Shown here piece by piece: positions 9,236 to 21,900 of a stretch of 39,193 bases of DNA. The DNA lies in assembly GCA_008931825.1 (NCBI GenBank), contig QXVZ01033391.1, forward strand, positions 11,373 to 50,565. Direction: 5' to 3'. The position numbers and the translations under genes are program-made. Origin of the DNA: Phallusia fumigata. Its lineage: Eukaryota; Chordata; Ascidiacea; Phlebobranchia; Ascidiidae. Numbering within the stretch: position 1 is the stretch's first letter; every line of letters starts with the position of its first letter. The notes under the pieces were generated by a model. That model was not told the origin of the DNA. It ran no database searches and worked only from the letters and a program-made list of their open reading frames with translations.

Positions 9236-10129
9236 AATAATTGCAGTTTATATCCTCTATACGGCAAAATATGTGTTCTGTGTTGTGGTGAACCGGTGCA
9301 TCCAAATTGAATAAAAGTTCTTGTGAATGTTGTTGGATGCCGCGTTGATCGAGAGTTTAGTGAGTTGAAATTGGTTCCATGCCTTTGTGATTTAAGTGGG
9401 AAAACTTTAGGCATTTGCCGAAGATCAACTTCACCTAGCGATAAAAAAGATATTTGAGAACAGGGTAAAGTCAAACTTGATTCAAATCGTTCTCAGTTGT
9501 CGAAGGTTGTTAAGTGCTAAAAATGCGTCAAACAATAAAAAAACATTTAGTGAAATTTGCAAACATAGTTATATATTGTTGTCCGAAAAAATAACAGGTT
9601 TATATTTACAAAATCAAGTTGCTTAAAGTTCTGAAACAACTTGGTCAAACTCTACTTCTTTCCGATTTTTTTAGTTTTTGAACTTTACATTCTTTTAGGT
9701 AAACAATTAGCGGGTTTATATAGTCTTTAACAAAAGAAATACAAAAGTCAGTACTTGTAAACAACATTAATTTCGCAACAGTGTTTAAAACATTTCTATA
9801 TTTCGACAAACGCTGTTGTCATCAGGATTGCGCCTGACCAATGTTTCAAAGTTTCCTACGAAGCTCTATACTTGCTTAATGTAAATAGATGTATCAACAG
9901 TCACAGTTGCTGGGCGATTTGCTGTAAGATGTCACCGAGAAATGACATATTGCAGGCGTCAGCAACCTTGTTATTATAGGTAATGGCACGGCAAGTGACT
10001 GCACACACGAGGTCGCTTTATTTACGAGTTCATATTCCAATACATTTTTGAGCTAAGTTGAGCGACCGCTAACTACATCGCTCGCGAAGTCTTTGACATA
10101 TTCGTGGGTACGCTTCCACGAAGGGGACA
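9236..10129. other. Region upstream of the left gene, no gene seen
   Basis: It should include the promoter and 5' UTR of the minus-strand left gene, but no TATA box or other core element could be assigned confidently. The open frames here overlap exon 1 out of frame or are AT-rich chance frames. Confidence 0.4.
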
Positions 10130-10700
10130 AATTTTTTTTTGTCTAACGCGAGTTTGTTTCCACGGTTTGGTCAAGAAAGAGTTGAGATTTGAAAATTTAT
10201 AAAACAACAATATTTCACATAGTAAGTCACCCAGAAGTTTCCTATTTTGGCGGTTGATGCAATGCAAAGTATTTTAAAGTATTTTGTGACTTTAATTTGG
10301 ATTCACCCAATTTTTTACCTTTTTACCCCAAATATTATTTGCTAATCCAAATGTATTGAATTTAAAATGTACATATGTAGATTACTTCTCATGGTGTGCT
10401 TAAATTTTTATTATCATCGGTCAAGTATTTACCCTTACAAATACGTGTTTAAACGCTGACTTTTTCCCCCCAAATGCAAAACGACCTGACGCGAGGAGGT
10501 GATTGACGAGTTTACGATACAAGCGACGCGACGCTCAGCGGTTGGTAACAGACTGCTGCTACTTCATACATAAACAGGGGTTTATTTGGGGCGGCCAGAC
10601 GGGCGTTTCGCTGATTTTATGCGATGATGACCACTAGTATTGAATACCAAGTATTGATTTCTTTTGTGATTGCGTAGTGTTAACCGAAAGCGTTTGCTAA
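10130..10700 (+). repeat. Dispersed repeat, copy A
   Basis: This copy shares long runs with 21430-22160 in the central gene's intron: gcgagtttgttt, ggtttggtcaagaaagagtt, a near-identical run around tgcaaagtattttaaagtat (also gtgactttaatttggattca), then aaaacgacct, gattgac, and gttaaccgaaa-type words in the same order. It is non-coding and looks like an old interspersed element. Confidence 0.8.
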
Positions 10701-10807
10701 ATACCGCTGTAAAACATGATAGGTTACATTTGGTTGGTCCAAAAGCGCAATGTTGTTGTTGGATTTACAGCGCGTTGCTGAAACCGCGTTGGAAAGGGTC
10801 ATTTAAG

Positions 10808-11184
10808 CGGGATTCACACCTGACGCGGTTGATGGTTGCGACTGGCGATGCATAGCGGCTGCGGCGGTGCGAAATTTAGAAAACGAAAGTTGGAATATTA
10901 ATTGATGGCAATTGTGCAAATTGTTTTGTTACAATAAAGTTGTGCTTTGTGTCAAGTAGTACTAACTTAAATTCCCTATCAACGATTTATTGACGCAGAG
11001 ACACTCAAATTGGCAAGCACATTGACTTAGTTTTCTTGCCAGTAAAAATGATTTGCGTTGCCGCAACCGCACTGCTGGTGTGAAGCCCCACGCCGCTGCA
11101 AGCGTCGCGCGTAAAATCCGCGCACAACCGCAGTCGCTGTGCATCGCCAGCCGCCACCGTCAACCGCGTCTGGTGTGAATCCCG
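10808..11184. mobile_element. 377-bp element with ~55-bp terminal inverted repeats (MITE-like)
   Basis: The left end starts CGGGATTCACACCTGACGCG. The reverse complement of the right end starts CGGGATTCACACCAGACGCG, and the two stay about 85-90% alike for more than 50 bp (through gctggcgatgca and gactgcgg). The interior is GC-richer than its surroundings and non-coding. A target duplication could not be fixed. Confidence 0.8.
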
Positions 11185-11256
11185 TTTTAGAATGTTTCTG
11201 TCATATTTTACACAGTGACAACGCGATTGTTTTCCCCAAAACAAATAATGGGCCCC

Positions 11257-11592
11257 CGTTGCTGGGTGTTTCGCAATAATAATGTCACAGTGAAACAACA
11301 TACGTGTTTCCTAGCATTCTTCGAAGTCACGTACACAGGGGAGTAACAAAGGCGTGGCATGCAAAGAGGCAGCTAAGCATGGAACGTTGCGATTGGAATT
11401 CAGTTACCTTTTGTTTGTCACAGTTTCCACCCTTTAGTGGACAATACGTTTTCACAATGTCGCTTGCTGAACTTCCGACACCTTAGGAATCACAGATTTA
11501 ACAAAAAACGTGTTACAACGTTGCTGCCTTTCTGAACAGATACAGAATTGGGGATAAATAAATGTAGATTTAACTGACTAAATTAACTTAGC
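11257..11592 (+). repeat. Intergenic repeat module, copy 1
   Basis: It begins tgctgggtgtttcgcaataa and runs through cacagtgaaac, cacgtacacagggg, ggcatgcaaag, accttttgtttgtcacagtt, cttccgacac and gaattggggataaataaa. The same words occur in the same order at 12437-13180, where about 400 bp of extra sequence interrupts them. Confidence 0.82.
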
Positions 11593-12039
11593 GTAATTCC
11601 CCAAAACAACAATCAGCATCTGCAGAACATTTTAGGTACATCGGCCTTTTATTCACCAGCCTAACGTTTGCCGTCTGCTGTGAAAAAACACCGTCGACTT
11701 TGAGCAAACAAACTGATAACCCTGTGAACGTGACACAGACGTCAGCTAAGTTGAGCGACCTTCTTGTTTTTTTATCGTTAAATGCAGTGCGTGTAAACAA
11801 GTCTTACCATGAAACGCAGAAACACAAAGCAGTGACGCTATTTACATTTGAAGTCAAAGACATTTTGACATAATTTGTAACATTAAGTTCAATTGGTTGC
11901 CGAGCTACTGACATAAGGTGTGTGGGTAGTCCACAGCGAAAAGTCACGTAGACACAGTCATAAAAAGAACGCGGCATGTGGGCTTACTGGTTAATCATTA
12001 TTTGCTGGCATTAGTTCGAAAGTAAAGTGTGATGTAGAA

Positions 12040-12300
12040 ACGAGGTCATTGGTCTGCGACTATCACGTGACGTTGGAACTGCTGTGCTATTGGTCTGTCA
12101 CAACGAAACAGGAGTCCTAATGCAAAAAAATAACCTTTGATATTACTTAAACTCAATAATTCCTTTTTGGAGCTGCTTAAAAATGTTTACAGAAAAAAAC
12201 GGTTTGCTTTTTGTGTGAAGCTTGAATGTTCGGGTTTAAACATACGTGAAACTGCGGATTTACATTTAAACCGAACATACACATTTAAAATACATCACAC
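12040..12300 (+). repeat. Intergenic module with ATTGG and CACGTG motifs, copy 1
   Basis: tcattggtctgcgactatca leads into cgtgacgttggaactgc; it matches 12613-12690 and then shares diverged words (gctgcttaaaaatgtt, ttcaaa-type, tttacatttaaac) with 12790-12940. It contains CACGTG at 12064-12069 next to inverted CCAAT boxes. Confidence 0.7.
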
Positions 12301-12436
12301 GTAGAATACATACATCAAGTGTTAGCCAATCAAGTCACGGTCGTGATCGGACCGTTAGAATTTAATTGTCTCTTATATTTAATTCAGTGGCAATGCGACT
12401 GCGTTTAACTAAAACAGATACCCCAATCGGCCCCAG

Positions 12437-13185
12437 TTTGCTGGGTGTTTCGCAATAATGATGTCACAGTGAAACTACGTATGTGTTTACACAGTACACT
12501 CCGAATTCTCACGTACACAGGGGCGCTAACAAAGGTGTGGCATGTAAAGCGGCAGCCAAGCATGGGACGTTGCGATTGGTCCCAAATTCGGGCGTGAATC
12601 AGCAACAGCGATGTCATTGGTCTGCGACTGTCACGTGTGCAAATGTGCGAAGCAATTGGCTTAGCACTATCACGTGATGTTGGAACTGCAATGCTAACTA
12701 TGACCATAAAATACATCACAACGAAGCACGAAGCAGCCTAATGGTGTCCATGGTGACATAAAGCGAAATCTACCGTCGATATTATTTTAACTGTAATTGC
12801 TGGAGCTGCGTCAAAATGTTAAATACATGCAAAAAACGATTGCTATTGTGTGGAGTATTCGGCGTTCAAATATACGTGAAATATACGAGAGATTAACTTG
12901 ACTGCTGGTTTACATTTAAACTGACATTTTGCATTTTAATTTGACTTTATAGTTTTGTAGAATTTAGTTTGGTAAAGGTTTTAATGGTAATTACCTTTTG
13001 TTTGTCACAGTTTTTTTCTTGTAGTGGACGATACGCTTCACAATGTCGTTCGTTGAACTTCCGACACTTTAGGAAAGATTTAACAAAAAACGTGTTACCG
13101 TCAACGTCGCTGCCTCTCTGAATAGATACAGAATTGGGGATAAATAAAGATTGATTTAACTGACTAAATTAACTTAGCTAGATTA
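12437..13185 (+). repeat. Intergenic repeat module, copy 2 (fused form)
   Basis: It combines both modules: 12437-12590 matches the first half of 11257-11592, 12600-12940 matches 12040-12300, and 12985-13185 matches the second half of 11257-11592. CACGTG occurs at 12632-12637 and 12671-12676. The simplest reading is a longer ancestral unit whose copies lost different parts. Confidence 0.75.
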
Positions 13186-13589
13186 ACGAAAACGACACTC
13201 AAGTCAACCAGCATCTGCAGGACATTTCTAGCTACATAGGTTTTTGTTTGCCAGCCTAATGTTTGCCGTCTGCTGCTAGAAAAAAATGTTGGCACAGACA
13301 AACAAAGTCAACCAGCGATAGCCCTGTGAACGTGACACAGACGTTACCTAACATTGCAGAACAAAATTGTGCAACCTTGTTCACAGGCAACACCGTTGTT
13401 CGCTTTACAATCCAACGACCTGATGCCCACAGGAAGACTGCGGCATTTCACTTATAGTGCTTCTTCATAAACGTTCAGACATGTTACTGGCGCCAAAACA
13501 GAAATTGTAACTGTAGAAATTAGTATTCCCTAAGATTAGTAATCCCTACATTGCCTTTGCTCCACCAAGTTTATTTATTGTTATGGATC

Positions 13590-13890
13590 TCCTTGTTTTC
13601 ACTTTGTTCCTCCGGTTTGGTCAAGAAAAAAGTCGTTTAAATTCTTTAAAATGCCACACATGATAGATGGGCATCGGAATTTGTGCACTGATAACTATTG
13701 AATAAGGTACGTAACCAAAAATGACTTTTTGCGCCCCGCGGAGAGATGCAAGTTCATATAGAGTAGAGTGGGCACAACTCCAGCTGGTATATAAACTACT
13801 AGGAAGATAAAGCATAGGATAAATACAACACCAGACATATATTAACATTTGAGGTCTTTGCTTGTAGTAGTAGGAATTGAATAAACCCAA
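13590..13890 (+). repeat. Fragment of the dispersed repeat
   Basis: ccggtttggtcaagaaaaaa, cacacatgatagatgggcat and tttgtgcact match words at 21460-21540 in the same order. A further weak fragment with tatagatgggta and caaccacctgcaag-type words lies near 14550-14760. Confidence 0.6.
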
Positions 13891-14913
13891 AAATTTACGT
13901 ATAAGCCTATATTGTTTACATATCCTGGACGTGAGAGATAGGCGTTATCGTGTAAAAATAAAAACATAGAACATAGGATTTCGGCAAAGCTTGTAGGGCG
14001 TTACATGATCCTGAAACCTCAAAAAACCTGAAACCTTAATTGCCATGGTTAAATGTTTGGATAAAAGTTTCGCCGTGAATAGATTAGAAGGTTTAGTCGA
14101 TTGCGCGTTGGTTCAAATCACGTCGACAGGTGTCACCAATTTTGTACTGTCGAACTCCAAATTAAACAATCTAACGTGTGTTGCTAACAAAAATCTGAGA
14201 CACAAAACTTGATCCTTAAATTATAATTCACGAAACAGTGTTACGATAACAACACGGCGAGTTAACCGATACAAGAGGCCAGAATAAAAATAATATTCAG
14301 ATCTAATCTTGTTCTGCTTTTACTTGTACTCATTTGACGTTGAAAGGGCACGGCCAGAAAAAATCCAAATAATTACAAGGCGGACCACACCTTTATTCAA
14401 TAATTTCACATCAAAAACATAAACGTTTAGACAAGCAGCTCGCGGCAACAGAAGGACAAGCAACAGAAATACGTAACAAATGCAGAAACTGAAAGTGAAA
14501 ATAAAGATAAAAAGAATCTCTTGCTTGTCCTTGCACAAATATTATTATTTTTTATTGTTACCCGGCCCTTCTATTGCTTTCATTCTGTTTCTTGATTTGA
14601 TTTGGACACATATAGATGGGTATTGAGGGATAGATGGTATCTTAAGTTGAGAACTGTTACTGCTGACCTCAGTTGACCCAAATAGGCTAATAGGCAACCA
14701 CCTGCAAGTTTCATATTTCAACGGATGCAAAGTATTTGTGTTTCATGAATTTTGATTTTTTAACTTTCTAACCAAAAATATTAAGATTTTTGTTCACAGA
14801 CGCTTTAGTTAAAAAGTGCCAACCCGAAGAAGTGAATTTTTTCGAAAAGCGTTGGCAGCGATTTCCATGTTTTACGATACGCAGGAAGACCACTGCTTAA
14901 CTCATATAACAGA

Positions 14914-14957
14914 CGTTTTCTCGGGGTGCTGCTGGCGTTTTCTCGGGGTGCTGCTGG
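14914..14957 (+). repeat. 22-bp tandem duplication
   Basis: cgttttctcggggtgctgct occurs twice in tandem with period 22. It is short and non-coding. Confidence 0.85.
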
Positions 14958-15875
14958 GTAACCACTAAGTTGGCATAAATCTGTGATTGTTGTAATTGCG
15001 CAGTAATATCCGATACTTTGTATAGCTATGTCACACAGAAAAGAAAGGTGAAGGTATTTTAAAATATATACCACATCACCGAAACACCGTTGGTTCAATG
15101 GTTCGTACTAGGCTACTTCTATTTCCCCAGTTTTTTTCTATTTTAGGGAATTCCTAAATTCCGACAAAATAATTCGACGATTTTTTCGTACCTAAATACG
15201 TTATTGCGAATAGGTTGCTGTAGGTTGGTTATTAATTGGCATAAAATTAGGAAGGATTTAGTTGGAATTAACATTTTTTTCGTTTAATTAGCAAACTTAC
15301 CACGCCCTATTTATTACCAATTATTAAATTACCAATTCTGTCATAAAAAAACTACCAATTAGACTACCATAAAAAACAATTATTAAATTAACAGTTTCAT
15401 ATTTTTTCATAGTTTCATATATTTCAGTTTCATACTATTTCTTTGTAAAGTAATACAAGTTCCATGTCCCTCATGCACTAACCATTTGAAAAACAGGGAA
15501 TTAAAATTTTAGCCGTTGAACAGCTCATCCAATATTCCTCAACAAAACAGGCTTACAGCGGATAGCGCATAAAAATACTAAACGGCATATTTAACAATTT
15601 TAGCTTAAATAAAGGCTTTGATTGCGTGGTGATCTGATTAGCTTGCCAAATGTTAGTCTGAGTTCTATGAACTTTTGATTGTGACAAATTTGCATTTGCT
15701 AATTACGTGCGAGGTGCTGAAAAAGTTTGCAAGGATGAAACAGAGGACAGCAAAGGCGATAAGGCCATAACATCTCGCAACTGATAAATAGGAGAGATTT
15801 GTATTAAGATTGTGTTGGGTAGCGAAAACGACAATCCAATGCAATGAGCAGTGTAGATTTGTGAAAACGATCCGA
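14958..15875. other. AT-rich region upstream of the central gene
   Basis: It should contain the promoter and 5' UTR of the plus-strand gene starting at 15876. 15300-15420 is low-complexity sequence built from accaattattaaatta-type words. No core promoter element could be assigned with confidence. Confidence 0.4.
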
Positions 15876-15936
15876 ATGGACTGGAGAGCTTTACTTGTTT
15901 TTATTGGTGTCATCGCTTCAAACAGCTTTCTACTAA
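15876..15936 (+). CDS. Central gene exon 1: signal peptide
   Basis: ATG at 15876 encodes MDWRALLVFIGVIASNSFLL, a compact signal peptide, followed by a consensus gtaagt donor in phase 1. It joins the exon at 18909 after a 2972-bp intron, forming a lysine codon. Confidence 0.8.
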
Positions 15937-18900
15937 GTAAGTATTTTTAACAAAAGTTCCTAAAGGAGGTAGTAAAACATAGATACAAAATTAAAGGATT
16001 GTTTTGGTATGACATAAGTACTTTTGAGCACGGGCGCAGATCGGCGGGAGCACGCCCTATAATTTGGTTGGGGAACTTCTATACTTTTGTCGCTTCCAAT
16101 ATTGTAGATTCGTTTATTTTAAAAGAAAGAGATACGGCGATAATAAAATTCACAAGTAAGTCTTAATCAAAAGAAAGTTGACAAGCGCAGTGCTGACAAC
16201 ACAGATTTTTGTATTGCAAGATTGTTGTCCAAGGGCGCGCGCTCGATCCTGCGCAGTTTTGTTTGTTTTATTTTGTCTGTCTGGTTTTACGCTCGGATGA
16301 TTTCGGTCGCTCAAGTCTCGTAGAAATGACCACGTGATCGCCTAGCGTATTTCTGCGTATCAAGCAGCTTGAATCTGCGCAGATCGGTTTGTGTAATCGC
16401 TGTGTACGGGTTTCTGATTAAAAAAAGTTATTTCATTTGGCAAAAATTCTGAATAGTAGGCAATTTGTCTCAAATTTAATTATTTATTACTACTTACCAT
16501 CTTGTTTTACTTGTCTGTAGGACTGAATGCACTCTATAAATTCCAAATCTTTTGACACGAGTGTCCTGTTTCTTTGTCAATAATTTCAGAAGAGTTAATA
16601 ACTTCAATTTGGATTTATACAGGCTTTTTCGAACTCCAAATTTCTAACGTACACAAAATTTCGTATGCAGTAGCCTTTAAATCTCATGTTAATGTCGTAT
16701 TTTAAAATCCAATCAAGTAAAAATTCCCAGGTTATCAAACGATAAATTTATGTGGTAGTTTTTGGTCATCTGCTGTCATACGGTTTCCATGGCCGTTAGT
16801 CCGATTGGACTTATTACAAATTGTGGTCCGATCGAACCAACACGCGATACGTAACTTATTTCCAGTGCCATTCCGGTTCATTGTTACTGAATGTGTAGTA
16901 GAGGTAATCGTGAGCGCCTAAAGCATGTCGTACGTTAAATTAATATATGTTAGCGTACTGTCGCGGTTTCGTTAACATTTGCTGATAACTACAGCATCGG
17001 ACTACAGTATAAATTATTAGTTTTTAGGATTTAACTTTCATATGCTTGATTTTTTCGAATTTTCTTACTTACAATTTTTCGTCGACCGCCTTGGTGGAAC
17101 TTGAAAAATACTTTTGAGGCCAAGAGAAACACATGACTGACATCTGTAACAACATTTGCATGCGGTAAATTCTGAACTACCTTTAGGGCTATTAGTACTA
17201 GTTACACATCCACAAAATTGTTGTAAATAGACGCCGGCAACAACTATCGAGACGAACAAAAACGTTCCGATGGGACCTCCTGGCGAATTAAATGTAACTC
17301 TGACATACGCCAGTTATTTCGGCAGGTGGTCATAATCTGTTGAAACTACTTTTGGTGTGCCTTGTCAACTCGTGCGAAACGGAGTTTTTTACACTTGGCA
17401 TGGTCAGTGGTCACCCAGGTTTGGCGCTTAGTGGCAGGACCACTCAGGTTCGCACAAATAATTTAGCAGTTAACGAGTACTTGGTCGACTCGACCCTTAC
17501 ACAGGGACATAAAAACATTGATCGGGATTCGTCCTCGGGTTCGTCTACGCTTCGAAACCCGTGAAAAAAGATCCTGTAGCAGTTTATCATGTCCAATTGA
17601 AGGTCGATAAAATCATTAAAAAGAGTTTTTTTGTTTTGGGAATATTCGGCGAAACATGTTTGGAGGTTGAGTAAAAAAGAATGATAGTTTATGTCAAAGT
17701 ACCCATTTGTTGTTTGTTTACAATGCACAAAAAATAGAACAAAGTTTAAAATCTGATTTTAAAACATTTAGAGCGGATTCAAAGCTCGCTTGCTGTAGTA
17801 ATAAAACACTTTCAAAATTAGCATTTTTTCAACCAGTATTTGGACTATTTGCAACATAACACTTTTAATGTGGAGTTAATTTTGTCTCGTAGCAAAACGG
17901 TGCCAAAAGCCATCACCAAATCGAGGTATTGCACAACGCTTGGATGTTGTTGAACACAAAACATTTGGGCGCACTTGGTAGAACGTGCTGCAATACACCG
18001 TTATCATTTTTACATTTTGTTACGAGGGTTCACCGGTTCACAAAGTGGAAAAAGTAGTGTTTCTTTGCGATTTAGCGATAAGCTGCAAAACATTTTTGCA
18101 TTTGTTTGAATTGTTAAAATTCCCACATATTTTCGAGACCAAAAAGAAGCCATTTTATTTCTGGTCTTTTTTAATATGGTCCCGAAAGTCGAGCTACGCA
18201 AAACGATTACCTATTATGTCACACAAAAACAAAACAACCCCAGGCATATTTTTTTTAAATTATCGTAGAGTATTTAAAGACTAGGAAGTTGCGAAGTTGA
18301 TGACTTCAATTCGATCAACCCACCAGGTTCCACTGAGTTGAAGCAATGCCGCTTAAGTTACCTTAAAATAAGTGAAATCATCAAACAATGTCCGCATAAA
18401 AACTTGCAAAAAGTTTTGAGGCATGTCGTTGTGCTTCATCAATTGCTACGTTTAACTCTATAGCCCTATAGTTAATTTAATAAACCCCTCAAGTTAAGAA
18501 AATTGGGCTTCTTTTTCTTTAGCTCATTTTAACAGTCATGAAATTAAACCAACTATATAATTTGTATCTGCTATTGTTGATGCATATTTTACAACTGGTA
18601 TCTGGAAAAGCCATCCATTTTAGGTTTTTTATTTTTTTCACCTGCGATGGTTTTAATTACGGCTAACATTGAAACACATTTGCTTTGTTTAACGTTACAA
18701 AAACTTGTAATCTAACAACAACAAAAACTGTGCTCTTTAGCTTACATAGTAAATGTTGTGAAAGCTCCTTATGTTCATGCTGCATAGAAATTACAAAAAT
18801 GAAATACACCAAATCAAAAACAACACATTTGAGGAGATACATCATTAATTGGGGTTTTATTTTGATCCTAATTGTAGTTTCCAAACTAGAGTTTTGTTTA

Positions 18901-21900
18901 TTGTTTAGAAACTCAAATGATTCAAGTATCTGATGGACTGGCAAATGGTGGAAACGTGTCCATCAACTTTTCTCCAGTGTTATACTTTTCCATTAACAGG
19001 AAAATTATTAATTGCTGGTGGAACATCAATAATAGTTTGACTCCTTTTTTTAAAAACTACAAATGTCATCCTGAAAATAGTGTCACATGCAGTCAAAATG
19101 TCAGCTATGTGACATCCACATTTCAGGTCCAACCTATCACAAAAACATTTAATATATCTGTTGCTTGCAATCCCCAATTAAAAGGTTCAAGTGGGAATTT
19201 AACTCTGTTTGCTCATTGTAAGTATTTACACTGTTTTGTATGTAGTAGAAGTAGACTAAGTAGGCTTAGCAGAGGGGAGGACGTTTAAAACATTGAGTGA
19301 AAGTTTAAAATATCCTTTTCAGTTTGTAATTATTAACTTTTAAATAAATTATCAGGGCAAAATTTAATGTGGCTATTCCAGCATAAAATATAATCCCTAA
19401 CCAGCTAAAACAATTTTCTATTGGTCCCTGGTATTCTAACTAAATATACAAACTAAACCATTGATGCAAACTAACAACATATTTGCAAAGACACAAGTGA
19501 CTATGTGTAAAACAATTTTCACATTTTGTAATGCTATTTATTGTCATCATCAGGACATATTTTAAAAACAATACTGACTTGTATCTGCCTATTGAGACTA
19601 TTTCGGACCCAAAATTGTATACATCTTTGCATACTTTTTGGAATTTTGTGTGAGTGTTTTTGGCTTGTGTCATGTTAACCATCAAATTTTGCTGCAGATT
19701 GTCAAAGCTATCACCATTTGAAAATAATTCCAGTAAAAGATGATAAAAAATTTGGCCAGTACGAATCTAAGGGACGATTTCAATGCCAAAACAATGGTAC
19801 TCCAGTGTATAAATCTGGTATAAAGAGGACACAACCAACAGTTTGTTTACCCAATGCCACTTGGGAAGGACAGGATGGTCTTTATTGTGTCAAAGGTAGT
19901 TTTTCCCTTTTTAGAGTCTGCTGCAAATTATGCATTTTGGTTTATCCTTTGTTAAGTAATAATTTTGATACAAGGCTATCATGGTGCCTATCGTGTAGTG
20001 CGAAACCCAAAAAATATGCAAATGAATTACATGAAGATAAGCACAAAAACCTTTTTTTAGCTAGTGTGTGGTAAAACATTATACAAAGTGTCAATTTCAA
20101 ATATATACATTTGTAATTTAAATAATTTATAATTTTAGGATATTTTCAATATTTACAGTTTTGCTGTTTGGAAAGACTGTTTTCAACCTAACTGAAACTA
20201 GTCCCAACCTTGCTAACTTTACATGTCGGCTAGAAAGAAATCATAGCAATATTTTCACAACAAAACTTAAACTGCAACTTGATTCAGAGGTGGGAATATG
20301 CATGAAATCAACAGTAAATGTCTGTGTACAAAGGTCGTGGGTGCCTTAATTTTTGCAATATCTGAAGATACTGATAAAAAACTACTTTGGAGTCATAAAA
20401 TGTGATTGGAGGTTGCCATAGTATTTTAATTTATGACAATTTATGAGATTGTCATCATTTACCCTGCAGTTTATTTAAATCTAACAATGTGTAATAATTT
20501 TGCCATGCAGTTTGTAAACTTTTGACACCATTTCTGGTATTGTTTAAAATATGATTTTTAAAGTTGATCAAAACTAATTTACATAAATATAACAGTCACA
20601 CACAAAAAAACTTTTGAACCTATGTAATGGTTATTTATAATCGCAAGTTGTCTTCTGAAATGCAGGATGTCCAGGGGAACTTCACGGTAAAACCTTATCA
20701 CCATGGAAGATATATCAAATGCATTCTAATCTTAAAAAATGAAACAGTGGTTATGTCTGAGAAAAAACTTATTGAGGTTTACTGTAAGTATTAAAATGTA
20801 ACAATATAAAGCTATACCAGCATTTGTGTAGTTTGGTAAAAAATTAGGGCAATTCGGAGTCCTTTAATGTTTTTAAGCCTAACAGCAAACGGCATGCAAC
20901 TTTTATCAACAAGGGGTTGTCTAACATTCTTTATATTTTGCATATGATGGAAAGCAACTGCAAATTTGATTGGTGCAACCAGGTCCAAATGTTAATCCAT
21001 TACCACTGTTGTCGAGTTATACTTATAGATCACACGAATCTTATTAAAATAGAATTACTTACAAAGTCACTGCCTTGTGTTCGCAAACTTGTGTATGGGT
21101 TGTAATCCTATCTCGTTTACTTCTGTTTCCCTGACTAAGAAACTAAGAGTCATTGCTCCACATCAGAGGACCTGATGGGTTAACCCAAATTGAAATTATT
21201 AATTTAAAAATTATTAACAAATTATCCAATGGAACTGCAATGAGGCAGGTACCTTGGCGCTGAACTCATTGTGAGCATAACGCAATCAGAAGTTGTTTCA
21301 TCCACCACAGATAAAAATGGAACAAACCAACAAATATTGCAGTGTCTGATATCTTTATTTTCCATAAGACGCCCTTACACTAACTCTAAAGCACTTGTTT
21401 TTACTCTGTTTTTTTTTGTTTTCTTTTTTCTGTCTAATGCGAGTTTGTTTGTTCCCTTGTTTTGGTCAAGAAAGAGTTGTCCAAATTTATTCAAATTTTC
21501 ACACATGATGGATGGGTATCTGAAGTTGTGCACTAACAACTTTTTACCCCAGTTCAACCATAGGTTCACCCATACCCACAGGCCCCCAAAACGTAAAATT
21601 ATTAAAACAGCAATATTTAACATAGTAAGTCACCTGGAGGTTTCCTATTTTGATAGTTGATATAATGCAAAGTATTTTAAAGTATTTTGTGACTTTAATT
21701 TGGATTCACCCATTTTTTACCATTTTAACCCCAAATATTTAGTTTTCCATTTACATGTCCTTTACTTTAGACATACTAATCCAAATGCATTGAAATTTAG
21801 GACGTAGATATGTAGGGTGCTTTCTATAGGATGTTTAAAATTTTAGCCTGTTTGGCCAAGTATTTACCCTTGCAGCTGCAAATATGTGTATAAGAGCTGG

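Noticed and set aside
13621-13890. 89-codon minus-strand frame
   Set aside because: It lies within a fragment of the dispersed repeat and has no homologous frame in the other copies.
17065-17300. Minus-strand frame with a hydrophobic, signal-like stretch
   Set aside because: No ATG in frame before the stop upstream, no joining exon found, and it lies in intron 1 of the central gene.
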